This document shows, piece by piece, positions 1 to 7,352 of a DNA stretch of 14,509 bases. A model generated the notes under the pieces. It saw only the letters and a program-made list of their open reading frames with translations. It did not search any database and was not told the DNA's origin. The number at the start of each line of letters is the position of its first letter. The stretch's first letter is position 1. The translations under genes and the position numbers were made by a program. The stretch is taken from assembly GCA_024638345.1 (NCBI GenBank), contig JAHEKL010000012.1, forward strand, positions 1 to 14,509. Reading direction: 5' to 3'. The stretch comes from Gammaproteobacteria bacterium. GTDB lineage: Bacteria; Gemmatimonadota; Gemmatimonadetes; Longimicrobiales; Gaopeijiaceae.

Positions 1-522
1 GCATCGAGCCCATCCACGATTTCCTGCATAACACTGTCGCTCAGGTCCGGGATCACCTGGCTGAGCGGCCGCCCCCTTCCGATCCTGGCGATCGGGGGAG
101 CGCTGCGACTCTCCACGAGCGTGGAGCTCGGCGCCGAGGGCATCTTCGGTCTGGGTGCGATCCGTCTTTCGCCCCCGGGGTCGGCGGACCGCTCCGAGCT
201 TCGCACCGGCTACGGGGGTGCCCTACTTCGATGGAGGCCGGCGGGGGATGTCACGGGACTGCGGTGGGCCGGCGGGCTGATGCTGGGAGCGGGAGCGGCC
301 CGCGTGAGGTCACCACTGGTCGGCTCCAACATCGTGAGCGAGAACTATTTCCTGATCGAGCCACGTTTCGATGTTCTGGCCCGTCAGAATCACCCGCTCA
401 GACTGTTCGCGGAAGCGGCCTACAGGATCGTGCTCGGAGCCGACCCGCTGCCTGGTGTGAGGGTCACCGAGCTACGCGGGCCTTCTCTTTCGGTCGCAGT
501 TCAATACGTACTGGATCCCTGA
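1..522 (+). CDS. Outer-membrane beta-barrel-like protein, 5' end outside window
   Basis: The reading frame is open from the first base to a TGA at 520-522, so about 173 residues of the C-terminal part are visible. I do not recognise a named family. The visible protein is a series of short strands in which hydrophobic and polar or glycine residues alternate (for example LRWAGGLMLGAGAARV, YFLIEPRFDVLA, LRLFAEAAYRIVLG, PSLSVAVQYVL). They are separated by charged or proline-rich turns, as in small outer-membrane beta-barrels, and the last strand lies at the extreme C-terminus. A GTG at 121 could be read as a start, but it would leave no signal peptide, and the strand pattern continues upstream of it (LPILAIGGALRLS), so the true start is probably outside the window. 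The terminal residue is proline rather than the classical aromatic. The first 50 or so bases use some rare codons such as ATA, so that part of the frame is the least certain. Confidence 0.55.
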   Translation, partial: ASSPSTISCITLSLRSGITWLSGRPLPILAIGGALRLSTSVELGAEGIFGLGAIRLSPPGSADRSELRTGYGGALLRWRPAGDVTGLRWAGGLMLGAGAARVRSPLVGSNIVSENYFLIEPRFDVLARQNHPLRLFAEAAYRIVLGADPLPGVRVTELRGPSLSVAVQYVLDP

Positions 523-549
523 GCCTCACTCCAGGTCCCTTGAGGGCTC
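521..549 (+). terminator. Imperfect hairpin at the end of the beta-barrel-like gene
   Basis: GAGCC (521-525) can pair with GGCTC (545-549), and TCA (526-528) with TGA (541-543), leaving G544 bulged and a 12-base loop. The stem overlaps the stop codon of the upstream gene and precedes an independent operon, a sensible place for a terminator. No run of T follows, so it is not a classical intrinsic terminator. Confidence 0.25.
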
Positions 550-653
550 GGCGCGAGGTGCGGATGGCCCGGCTGCTCGTTCGTCGTCAGAGGAACCTGT
601 GATAGATTTGGCTACGACCTCCAATCGCTCGTCCTGACCCGGGAGCTCGGCCC

Positions 654-1919
654 ATGCGACTTCTCCACCTGGCCGACCTTCACCTCGACGCCGCCTTTCA
701 AAGCCGCTCGCGCGCGGTCAGGGAGAGGCTGCGTGATGCCGCGCGCACTGCGTTCGCGTCCGCCGTGGACGAGGCCGCGCGCAGGCGGGTCGACGCAGTT
801 CTCATCGCCGGCGACCTCTTCGACGGGGAGAGGCTCTCGATTCAGACCGAGCGGTTCCTAGGTGAGCGCCTGGCAACGCTCGCCCAACAAGGCATTCGTG
901 TCGTCTACGCGACCGGCAACCACGACCCGGGGGGTGTTTCGGGTCATGCGCAGCGGGTGGCCTGGCCGGAAGGCGTGACCGTCGTCGCGGAGCCCGCGGC
1001 GGTTCGGCTGGAGATCACTCGCGACGGAGAACCCCACGGTTACGTGACCGCGGCGGGGCACTCCAAGGCACGGGTGACCGATGATCTATCCACCGGCTTT
1101 CCAGCTCCGGAGGGCCAGCTTCCCGAGGTCGCGCTCCTTCATACCCAGGTCAGAGGATCCAGAGACGAAGGCAGTCACGAGCCTTATGCTCCCTCGGAGC
1201 TCGCCTATCTCAGTCGTGCGGGATTCGACTACTGGGCGCTGGGGCACGTACATACGAGGCAAGCCCTCTCTGAGGTGCCCGGGATCTACTACCCCGGCAA
1301 CACACAGGGTCGGAATCACCGGGAGGAGGGGGCTCGCGGGGGCCTGATCGTGTCTCTCGGTGCAGGACACGCGCCACAGGTCGACTTCCTTCCCTTGGGC
1401 CCTGTTCGTTGGGAGACCCTCAAGGTGACAGGCCTAGAGGATGAACCCGAGCTGACGGGTGTCGCCCGCCACATCGAAGCGGCGTGGGAAGTCGCCCGTC
1501 AGGAGGACCCAGGTGCCGAGGGAACCGGCTGGATTCTCCGGATCGATCTGGAAGGCCCATCCCCCTTGCACCGTGACTGGAAGGATCCGCAGTCCATCTC
1601 CGAGTTGGTGGACGTGCTTGGCCCTTCGCTCGGGTTGATCGATCTGGAGATCCGAACCCACAAGCTCAGACCCGTCCTACGAGGGGAAGACTATTCGGAC
1701 CGCGTCGATGTCCTCGGTGAGGCCCTTCGGATGCTGAGAGAGATACGAGAGGACGGGGACGCAGAGTCGGCAGCCCGGATGCTCGGACTGGTGCGGGAGG
1801 ACTTGCTTGGACTCGGTACAGACGAAGGCAGAGACGTTGACGAGTACATCCGAAGTCTCCTTCAGGATGGTGACTCTGCTCTCCTGGAGGCGCTCGTCGA
1901 GGTGGACCCCTCCAGATGA
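654..1919 (+). CDS. Metallophosphoesterase DNA exonuclease, SbcD/Mre11 type (YhaO-like)
   Basis: Predicted two-metal DNA nuclease subunit of 421 residues. The five metallophosphoesterase motifs appear in order: DLHLD with D8 and H10, GDLFD with D54, GNHD with N89-H90-D91, H163 in LLHTQ, and GHVH at 197-200. This is the phosphodiesterase core of SbcD/Mre11 enzymes, which resect DNA ends with an SMC-like ATPase. The insert around 133-150 (AAGHSK) and the overall length fit the YhaO branch better than E. coli SbcD. The C-terminal 150 residues are helical and charged and probably form the capping and ATPase-contact region. The ATG at 654 has GGGAG at 641-645, eight bases upstream. The stop codon overlaps the next gene's ATG (ATGA at 1916-1919), indicating translational coupling to the ATPase. 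Nuclease class is certain from the motifs; the DNA-repair role is inferred from the family and partner. Confidence 0.9.
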   Translation: MRLLHLADLHLDAAFQSRSRAVRERLRDAARTAFASAVDEAARRRVDAVLIAGDLFDGERLSIQTERFLGERLATLAQQGIRVVYATGNHDPGGVSGHAQRVAWPEGVTVVAEPAAVRLEITRDGEPHGYVTAAGHSKARVTDDLSTGFPAPEGQLPEVALLHTQVRGSRDEGSHEPYAPSELAYLSRAGFDYWALGHVHTRQALSEVPGIYYPGNTQGRNHREEGARGGLIVSLGAGHAPQVDFLPLGPVRWETLKVTGLEDEPELTGVARHIEAAWEVARQEDPGAEGTGWILRIDLEGPSPLHRDWKDPQSISELVDVLGPSLGLIDLEIRTHKLRPVLRGEDYSDRVDVLGEALRMLREIREDGDAESAARMLGLVREDLLGLGTDEGRDVDEYIRSLLQDGDSALLEALVEVDPSR

Positions 1920-4681
1920 GGTTCTCCCGTATCGAGGCCACGCGATTCGGGCCGCTTGCCGGTTTGGACTCCGGCGAAGCGAGCGAGCTCCCCGGGCTCG
2001 TCGCAGTCCTGGGACCGAACGAAGCCGGCAAGTCGGCCTTCCATCAGCTTCTGATCGCCATGCTCTACGGCTTCTATCCGGCATCGCGGGATCAAAACCC
2101 CTTCTCCCCATGGAGCGGAGGAAACATCGACATCCGGGCGGTCGTCGAGCTGGACGGGGGACAGGCGATGGAGGTCCACCGTCGACTGCTCACGACTCCG
2201 CGCGCCCGGATGATCCGGAACGGGGAGGTCGAGACCCTCAACAACCGGTCGATACCGCCCGTCCTGCACATCGAGCGGAGGGTGTATTCCGAGGTGTACG
2301 CCATCACTCTGGCGCAGCTGGCCGGCCTTCGGGAGGCCGCGTGGGAGACCGTGCAGGAGCAGCTGATCGTCGGCTTGGGGGCCCAGGATCTCCGTTCGGT
2401 ACGCGCGGCCATTCGTGGCTTTCGTGACTCCGCCAAGCGGCTTTGGCAGCCCACCAAGAGGGGGAAACAGCTGCACAGGGAGCTGCGCTCCGAGCTGGCC
2501 GAACTGGGGAGCCAACGCGGCGCGGCCGAAGAGCGGGACCGCGAGCTGAGGAAGGTCGACGAGCAGCTGTCGGGACTCCGAAAACGGCTCGACGACTTGG
2601 CGAAAGGCCGAGAAGCCAAGCTGGGTCGTCTCTCCATGCTGCGAGAGCTCCTGCCGTTGGGCGCGCGACTCCAGAGGCTGGACGAGCTCGAGGCACGGTT
2701 GGAAGATCGAGAGGCGCTGGCCGCCGCCCCGCGCAATCCCATCGAGAAGGATCGTGAGCTGTCCGAGCGGCTGGGGCGTTCCGAGGAAAGGGTCCGAGAA
2801 CGCATGGCGCGACTCGAGGCAATCGCAGAGTCTGCCCGCGCTTTCACCCCGGTTGAAAGCCTGATCAACGAGCGCTCTGGCTCGCTTCGAGCCCTGATCA
2901 GCAACGCCCCGCTCGTACATGAGCGTATGAGCAGACGAGAGAATCTGAGCACCGAGATCACGGCGCTCGAAGGCGGGATTCGTGAAGCGGCCATTCCACT
3001 CCTGGGAATCCGGCCCAGTTGGGAAGTGGTGCCGGCGGAAAGCGATCGGAGCGCGACCGACTGGGACATCGTCGGCAAACCGTTTCGAACCCTGGAGATG
3101 GCCGCACTCCGCGAGCAGGTCTCGGAGGCGGAAGAGGCACGTAGGCGCCGCGAGGTGCTCGAGGACCGCCTGGAGTCGATCGCAGGCCGACCCGGCTCGC
3201 GTGCGCCCCTTATCTCACCACCGGCGCTGCTCCTGGTGGTCGCAGCCATCGGGGTCCTCTTCTGGGGGACCTTCATCGCCGAACCCCTGGTCGCCTTGGT
3301 CGGAGTCCTGCTCCTCCTGCTCGGGGGCTCTATCCTGGCAAGGAGCTGGTCGAGCCGGACCGTCGTCCGACAGATACGCGAGACCGCACTCGAGGAGGAG
3401 CGCTCCCTTCGAGCCCGAATCGCGGAGGCCGAGGGTGAGGAGCGGCTGGCCCTGGCGTCAGCGCGCAAGCTCCTGATCCCACTGGGACTCCAAGCTTCGC
3501 ATCTGGATGCACCGGTCGCCGGTCTGGTCACGGACCTCGCCGAGCTCAAGCACCTATTTCACCAGCGATACGATCGGATCGTCGAGTTGGGGAGATTGAC
3601 GGAGGAGGACGCGGTCCTTGACTCCGAGTTCGAGCGTCTGGTCTCCGACTTGGAAGTACCTTTGCCGGATGACCGTGGACTGGCGCTCCTCGAGCTCGGC
3701 CGAATGATTCAACAGCTCGATGAGCGTCGGATACGGATCGAAGAGGCGCAGGCCGAAACGAACCGGCTTCAGGCCGAGTTGGAACGCGAGCGTGAGGAGC
3801 TCCGGAAGGTCAGGGAGCTTCGCCAGGACTTCGATGGCCGGCTTCAGACCCTGGGGGTCTCGTCGGATGAGGCGGGGCTCCAGGAATTGGTCCGCCGGCT
3901 TGCAGATCTCGACATGCACGAGCGCCTGAGGCTGGAGTTGGCCGAGGAGGTCGGAGGTCTCGATGAGTTGAGACATCGGATCGAGGAGGCCGCCCTGGGC
4001 GACGCCCGAAAGAAGGGCGATACCGACCCGATCGAGCTGGAGCAGGAGGGGCTCGACGCGATGGAGCACGAGGCTCAGGAGATCCGAGAGCGGATCGGTC
4101 GGCTTCAGGAGAGAGAGCGAGCGCTGCTGAAGGGGGACACACTCGATCTGGTCGACGGCCAGATCCTGGTTGTACGCGCCCGGCTTCGAGAGGTCGAACG
4201 GGATCGGGATCGCAGCATCGTGCTCGCTCGGCTCGTGGAGAAGGCGGAGACCCGATTCCGGGACGAGCACCAGCCGGACCTGCTCAGAAGAGCGGAAGAC
4301 CATCTCGGGGTCATCACCGGCGGTCGATACGAGCGCATCCTCGTCGGAAAGGTCGACGATCAGCACGGGTTCTACCTCGATGCCGAGCATCTTCCCGAGC
4401 CGTCGCCCGTCGCATCGCCACTATCGACGGGCACGCGCGAGCAAGTGTACCTGGCTCTCAGGCTGGCGATCGTCGAGCATCTCGACCAAGAGTCGGAGCC
4501 GCTCCCCTTGCTACTCGACGAAGTCCTCGTGAATTGGGACCCGGAACGTCGTGGCCGGGTCCTCGATCTCTTGAGTCAGTTGGCTTCGGAACGGCAGACG
4601 TTCGTGTTTACCTGCCATCCTCACATTGCCGACGAGGTAGAGGCCCGAGGGGGAACGCTGATCCGGCTGGGGACCTCTTAG
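1916..4681 (+). CDS. SMC-like AAA ATPase with membrane hairpin (YhaN-like)
   Basis: Predicted ATPase partner of the preceding nuclease, 921 residues. The ATP-binding halves lie at the two ends: Walker A GPNEAGKS at 33-40, ABC signature LSTGTREQ at 836-843, and Walker B LPLLLDE at 863-869 with D868 and E869, followed by a TCHP switch segment at 899-902. Between them are long heptad-rich, charged helices (roughly 170-300, 375-430, 480-800), as in SbcC/Rad50/SMC proteins. Residues 437-455 and 458-475 form two strongly hydrophobic stretches separated by a short EP turn, giving a probable transmembrane hairpin inside the coiled-coil region. The only cysteine is C900, so the CxxC zinc hook of Rad50/SbcC is absent. 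Length and layout match YhaN-type proteins. The inferred role is ATP-driven DNA-end handling, perhaps tethered to the membrane. It converges on the glycosyltransferase operon with nine bases between stop codons. Confidence 0.88.
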   Translation: MRFSRIEATRFGPLAGLDSGEASELPGLVAVLGPNEAGKSAFHQLLIAMLYGFYPASRDQNPFSPWSGGNIDIRAVVELDGGQAMEVHRRLLTTPRARMIRNGEVETLNNRSIPPVLHIERRVYSEVYAITLAQLAGLREAAWETVQEQLIVGLGAQDLRSVRAAIRGFRDSAKRLWQPTKRGKQLHRELRSELAELGSQRGAAEERDRELRKVDEQLSGLRKRLDDLAKGREAKLGRLSMLRELLPLGARLQRLDELEARLEDREALAAAPRNPIEKDRELSERLGRSEERVRERMARLEAIAESARAFTPVESLINERSGSLRALISNAPLVHERMSRRENLSTEITALEGGIREAAIPLLGIRPSWEVVPAESDRSATDWDIVGKPFRTLEMAALREQVSEAEEARRRREVLEDRLESIAGRPGSRAPLISPPALLLVVAAIGVLFWGTFIAEPLVALVGVLLLLLGGSILARSWSSRTVVRQIRETALEEERSLRARIAEAEGEERLALASARKLLIPLGLQASHLDAPVAGLVTDLAELKHLFHQRYDRIVELGRLTEEDAVLDSEFERLVSDLEVPLPDDRGLALLELGRMIQQLDERRIRIEEAQAETNRLQAELEREREELRKVRELRQDFDGRLQTLGVSSDEAGLQELVRRLADLDMHERLRLELAEEVGGLDELRHRIEEAALGDARKKGDTDPIELEQEGLDAMEHEAQEIRERIGRLQERERALLKGDTLDLVDGQILVVRARLREVERDRDRSIVLARLVEKAETRFRDEHQPDLLRRAEDHLGVITGGRYERILVGKVDDQHGFYLDAEHLPEPSPVASPLSTGTREQVYLALRLAIVEHLDQESEPLPLLLDEVLVNWDPERRGRVLDLLSQLASERQTFVFTCHPHIADEVEARGGTLIRLGTS

Positions 4682-4682
4682 C

Positions 4683-4701
4683 CCGGACTTCTACGGTCCG
4701 G
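4683..4701. terminator. Small hairpin between convergent stop codons
   Basis: CCGGAC (4683-4688) and GTCCGG (4696-4701) form a perfect 6-bp stem around a 7-base loop. It sits exactly where the YhaN-like gene and the minus-strand glycosyltransferase converge, and it includes the stop codon of the latter (4691-4693). It could serve both directions. There is no T-run on either side, so termination activity is a guess from position and symmetry. Confidence 0.3.
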
Positions 4702-5395
4702 TCGGCTGGCCATGGAAGCGCTCCCGAACCAGTGTAAGAAGCATCTTGCCTCCGGCCTTCAGCGACCCCGAGAGTGTTCCGGACACCTTCGATCGGCCCG
4801 CCGCCCGCTCACGATGTGGGACGTCCACCTCTTCGATCGACACCCCTCTGCGATGGGCCCTGAGCTGCATCTGCAGAGTCCATCCCCAGTTGCGATCGTC
4901 CATCTCCAAGGAGCGGAGTACCTCCCAACGGATCGCACGAAAGGGACCGAGGTCAGCGAAGCGAGCGCCGTGGATCAGTCTCGCTGCCGCCAGAATCACG
5001 GCATTTCCCAACCGGGCGTGGAGTGGCACAGCGCCCCGGCCGTCGGGCCCGCCGCCGGTCCGAATCCCGACGACGAACTGCGCTCGACCGTCGAGTATCG
5101 GTCCCAGTAGCCGACTCACGGCGGCGGGATCGTCACTCTGGTCGCCGTCGATGAAGATCAAGACGTCCGGTGGTCGACTCGCGGAAAGGTGGGCGATTCC
5201 CGCGAGACAAGCGGCTCCGTAGCCGCGCGTGGGCTCCAGGACCACCTCTGCTCCACCCTCTCGAGCGACTCGGGCCGTACCGTCCGTCGATCCATTGTCC
5301 ACCACGACGATTCGCTCGACGCCGGCGTCGCGGAGTCCGTCCAGGACCCCCGGAAGCGCGTCCTCTTCATTCAGCGCGGGAATGAGAGCAACCAC
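4691..5395 (-). CDS. GT2 family glycosyltransferase, dolichyl-phosphate sugar synthase-like
   Basis: Soluble family-2 (GT-A fold) glycosyltransferase, 234 residues from the chosen start. It begins with the first Rossmann strand and NEE motif (ALIPALNEED, 3-12). It then has the nucleotide-binding VVVDNGSTDGT (30-40), an RGYGAAC segment (57-63), and an acidic metal site IDGDQSDDP (82-90) in place of the usual DADxQ. The C-terminal RxAGRSKVSGTL segment is typical of enzymes moving sugar from a nucleotide donor to polyprenyl phosphate or a related lipid. No transmembrane helices follow, so the acceptor must be reached at the membrane surface. The start is uncertain. GTG at 5395 fits the family N-terminus, although its AGGA lies almost against it. 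An in-frame TTG at 5476 would add 27 residues and overlap the upstream gene by 14 bases. It sits directly after the membrane glycosyltransferase, presumably in one transcript. Donor and acceptor sugars cannot be read from sequence. Confidence 0.85.
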   Translation of the reverse strand: MVALIPALNEEDALPGVLDGLRDAGVERIVVVDNGSTDGTARVAREGGAEVVLEPTRGYGAACLAGIAHLSASRPPDVLIFIDGDQSDDPAAVSRLLGPILDGRAQFVVGIRTGGGPDGRGAVPLHARLGNAVILAAARLIHGARFADLGPFRAIRWEVLRSLEMDDRNWGWTLQMQLRAHRRGVSIEEVDVPHRERAAGRSKVSGTLSGSLKAGGKMLLTLVRERFHGQPTGP

Positions 5396-5462
5396 TTCCT
5401 GGCCGGGGGTGTATCGCGATCCGAAATCGAGAGCTTTGGCGCCGGAGAGAGGCTCTCTAGGA

Positions 5463-6947
5463 TCAGGAGCTGACAACGGGCTTCGGAAGCTGGACGCGCG
5501 CCATTCTCGCGATTTCGTCGGGCTCTTGGAGATCTCCCAGAGCCATCCAGGCGTAACCCGTCCCGAAGAGCAGAACGAACGGCAAGCTTCCCCAGAGCCC
5601 CTGTTGAACCGCGATGGCACAGCTCAGGGCCATCCAGAAAGCCAGCAGAACCTTCGTGAAGGTGTCCGTCCGAACCCTCGGCGTAAGGTAGAGCGCCCCG
5701 CCATATCCTCGCTTGGGAGTCCTGTCGAACGGGTCGCGTCGTCTTCCTACCGCTCCACGGAGAACGGCCCGCGAGACAGTGGCGCTCAGCCCGATCCCGA
5801 GGGCGAGGGTCACCGCGGCGGTCGGTATGAGCTCGGACCAGCGGCGACCTCGCCGTCGGCCGGCCGCGGAGAAGAAGACCAGAAACGATAAGGTCGCTCC
5901 GAAGAACACGATAAGATCCAAGATCAGCCAGCCCTCCAACCCGAGCGACCGCCGCGCGAGGGCGGACGGCACGATGAGGACGCCGAGCAGGAGAGTCAGC
6001 GGGTGCGCGAGATGACCGAGCAGGTGGATCGCCGCCTCGCGCTTCGTACCGATCGACCACGGTCCTCCCAGAAGTCGGGGGAGCAGCTTCCGGGCGGTCT
6101 GGATACCACCCTGTGCCCAACGCTTCTGTTGGAGTTCGAGATCCCGAATGGTACCTGGCAATTCGGCTGGAACACCGACGAGGGGGCGAAAGACGAATCG
6201 CCATCCGGCCATCTGAGCACGATAGCTCACGTCCAGGTCTTCGGTCAGCGTGTCGGACGACCATCCGCCCGCCTCGATAAGCGCCTCCCGCCGCCACATC
6301 CCGGCGGTGCCGTTGAAGTTCAGGAATCGCCCGGCGGCCCATCTTCCGCCCTGCTCGAAGAAGAAATGGGCGTCGAGAAGTTGAGCCTGACAGCGTGTAA
6401 GACGTGAATCGGTCTCGTTGAGATGATCCCATCTCGCCTGCACCATGCCCACCGCGGGATCCATGAACGGCCCCAATAGCCGGTGGAGCAGATCCTTCGA
6501 GGGAAGGAAGTCGGCGTCCAGGATGAGGAGGAATTCGCCGGTCGCACGCTCGAGCCCCGCCGCAAGGGCACCCGCCTTGAAGCCCTCCCTGTGACTCCTG
6601 TGGACGTGCTCGATTCGGATCCCCCGCGACTGCCAGTGCAGCACCCGGGCAGCGGCACGAGCGACGGTGTGGTCGGTCGAGTCGTCGAGGACTTGGATCT
6701 CGAGTAGATGACGTGGATACGTGAGTCCGGCCACGGCGTCGATGAGTCTCTCGATGACGCCTTCCTCATTGAACACCGGCAACTGTACGGTGATGCTCGG
6801 CAGGGCGGCGTTCCACACGTCGCACTCCTCCCGTCCTTTGCGGGCAGAGAGGATGAGGTACGTGCGGTGCAGCGCGAACGGGACGAGCAATGCAAGCGTG
6901 CTTCCCGCAGCGACGAGCACTACCAGTGCAAGCCAGTCAGGCATCAT
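5463..6947 (-). CDS. Membrane GT2 glycosyltransferase, cellulose-synthase-like (CslA/BcsA type)
   Basis: Processive-type membrane glycosyltransferase, 494 residues. An N-terminal helix (about 5-33) precedes a cytosolic GT-A domain with the full D,D,D,Q(Q/R)xRW set: DDSTD at 88-92, DAD at 144-146, TEDLD at 235-239 and QQKRW at 273-277. The FNGTAGMWRR stretch (211-220) is typical of glucomannan- and cellulose-synthase-like enzymes. Hydrophobic segments follow at about 307-331, 338-360, 370-392 and 430-480, forming the translocation region. It lacks PilZ and other regulatory domains and is shorter than BcsA, so it resembles bacterial CslA-like synthases. The open frame extends upstream to 7733, but homology-like sequence starts at the ATG at 6947 (a second ATG follows at once). 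A GGGGG tract lies about 13 bases upstream. It is first in a probable two-gene operon with the soluble GT2. Likely product: an extracellular or capsular polysaccharide or a glycolipid; the sugar is unknown. Confidence 0.9.
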   Translation of the reverse strand: MMPDWLALVVLVAAGSTLALLVPFALHRTYLILSARKGREECDVWNAALPSITVQLPVFNEEGVIERLIDAVAGLTYPRHLLEIQVLDDSTDHTVARAAARVLHWQSRGIRIEHVHRSHREGFKAGALAAGLERATGEFLLILDADFLPSKDLLHRLLGPFMDPAVGMVQARWDHLNETDSRLTRCQAQLLDAHFFFEQGGRWAAGRFLNFNGTAGMWRREALIEAGGWSSDTLTEDLDVSYRAQMAGWRFVFRPLVGVPAELPGTIRDLELQQKRWAQGGIQTARKLLPRLLGGPWSIGTKREAAIHLLGHLAHPLTLLLGVLIVPSALARRSLGLEGWLILDLIVFFGATLSFLVFFSAAGRRRGRRWSELIPTAAVTLALGIGLSATVSRAVLRGAVGRRRDPFDRTPKRGYGGALYLTPRVRTDTFTKVLLAFWMALSCAIAVQQGLWGSLPFVLLFGTGYAWMALGDLQEPDEIARMARVQLPKPVVSS

Positions 6948-7021
6948 CTGAACTGCGGAACCCCCTACATTGGATGACTGGAAGGACCGGATACTTGGAA
7001 AAGCTCGGGTCAGCGGACGAC

Positions 7022-7027
7022 ATTCTA
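7022..7027 (-). promoter_or_regulatory. Candidate -10 element for the glycosyltransferase operon
   Basis: Read on the minus strand this is TAGAAT, five of six matches to the sigma-70 -10 consensus, about 75 bases upstream of the ATG at 6947. No good -35 hexamer is found 16-18 bases further upstream, so the call rests on the hexamer and its position only. Confidence 0.2.
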
Positions 7028-7293
7028 CAGAGGATGAACCGGCTTCCCTTTGAGGATTCCACGACGCGGCAATAGAGACAACGATCGCACAACCCAACAG
7101 ACGGAACCTCACGGTCCATGCGCGATTCCGTGAGCGAGAATCCACGACGACTGCATCCAAAGGTGCGTTTCGCAGCCCCATCCGGAAACCCCTCACACCG
7201 ACCTCCGAGTTCCCTTCGTGCGAGGGACTGAGGCAGGACGAGCCCTCGCGTCCAGACCGGAATTCGATACTTTTGCTTGAGCTCAGAACTCGG

Positions 7294-7312
7294 CGCCTCG
7301 CGAAAGGCGTTT
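7294..7312 (+). promoter_or_regulatory. Leader hairpin 1 upstream of sucA
   Basis: CGCCT (7294-7298) and AGGCG (7305-7309) form a 5-bp stem around CGCGAA, followed immediately by TTT. It resembles a short attenuator or terminator but sits inside the likely 5' leader of sucA, 41 bases before the chosen ATG. Function not established. Confidence 0.3.
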
Positions 7313-7316
7313 CCCT

Positions 7317-7336
7317 AGCCGGGCGCCGCGCCGGCT
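7317..7336 (+). promoter_or_regulatory. Leader hairpin 2 directly before the sucA start
   Basis: AGCCGG (7317-7322) and CCGGCT (7331-7336) are perfect inverted repeats around an 8-base GC-only loop. The structure ends 16 bases before the ATG at 7353 and one base before an alternative in-frame TTG at 7338. It could limit ribosome access or be a protein-binding palindrome. No T-run follows, so it is unlikely to be a plain terminator. Confidence 0.3.
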
Positions 7337-7352
7337 CTTGATATCGGGACAG

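Larger units (their letters stand above)
6948..7352. other. Divergent intergenic region between glycosyltransferase operon and sucA
   Basis: This 405-bp gap holds no convincing gene on either strand: open frames through it lack motifs and are extensions or shadows of neighbours. It must contain the promoters for both the leftward glycosyltransferase operon and rightward sucA. I see one fair minus-strand -10 candidate (7022-7027) and two hairpins in the sucA leader (7294-7312, 7317-7336). No tandem repeats or clear operator palindromes were noticed elsewhere in it. Confidence 0.6.

Noticed and set aside
1..143. Minus-strand open frame running off the left edge, with protein-like sequence (PLSQVIPDLSDSVMQEIVDG).
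   Set aside because: It lies wholly antisense to the plus-strand beta-barrel frame, whose strand pattern continues through this stretch. It has no recognisable motif. It could be a real divergent gene only if the plus gene starts at GTG 121, which would leave it without a signal peptide; upstream sequence would decide.
580..608. Possible promoter TTCGTC-17-TAGATT before the nuclease gene.
   Set aside because: Only three and four matches to the sigma-70 hexamers; not distinguishable from chance.
2092..3549. Long minus-strand open frame (485 codons) antisense to the ATPase gene.
   Set aside because: Serine- and arginine-rich composition, no motifs, and fully antisense to a gene with clear ATPase motifs; expected by chance in high-GC DNA.
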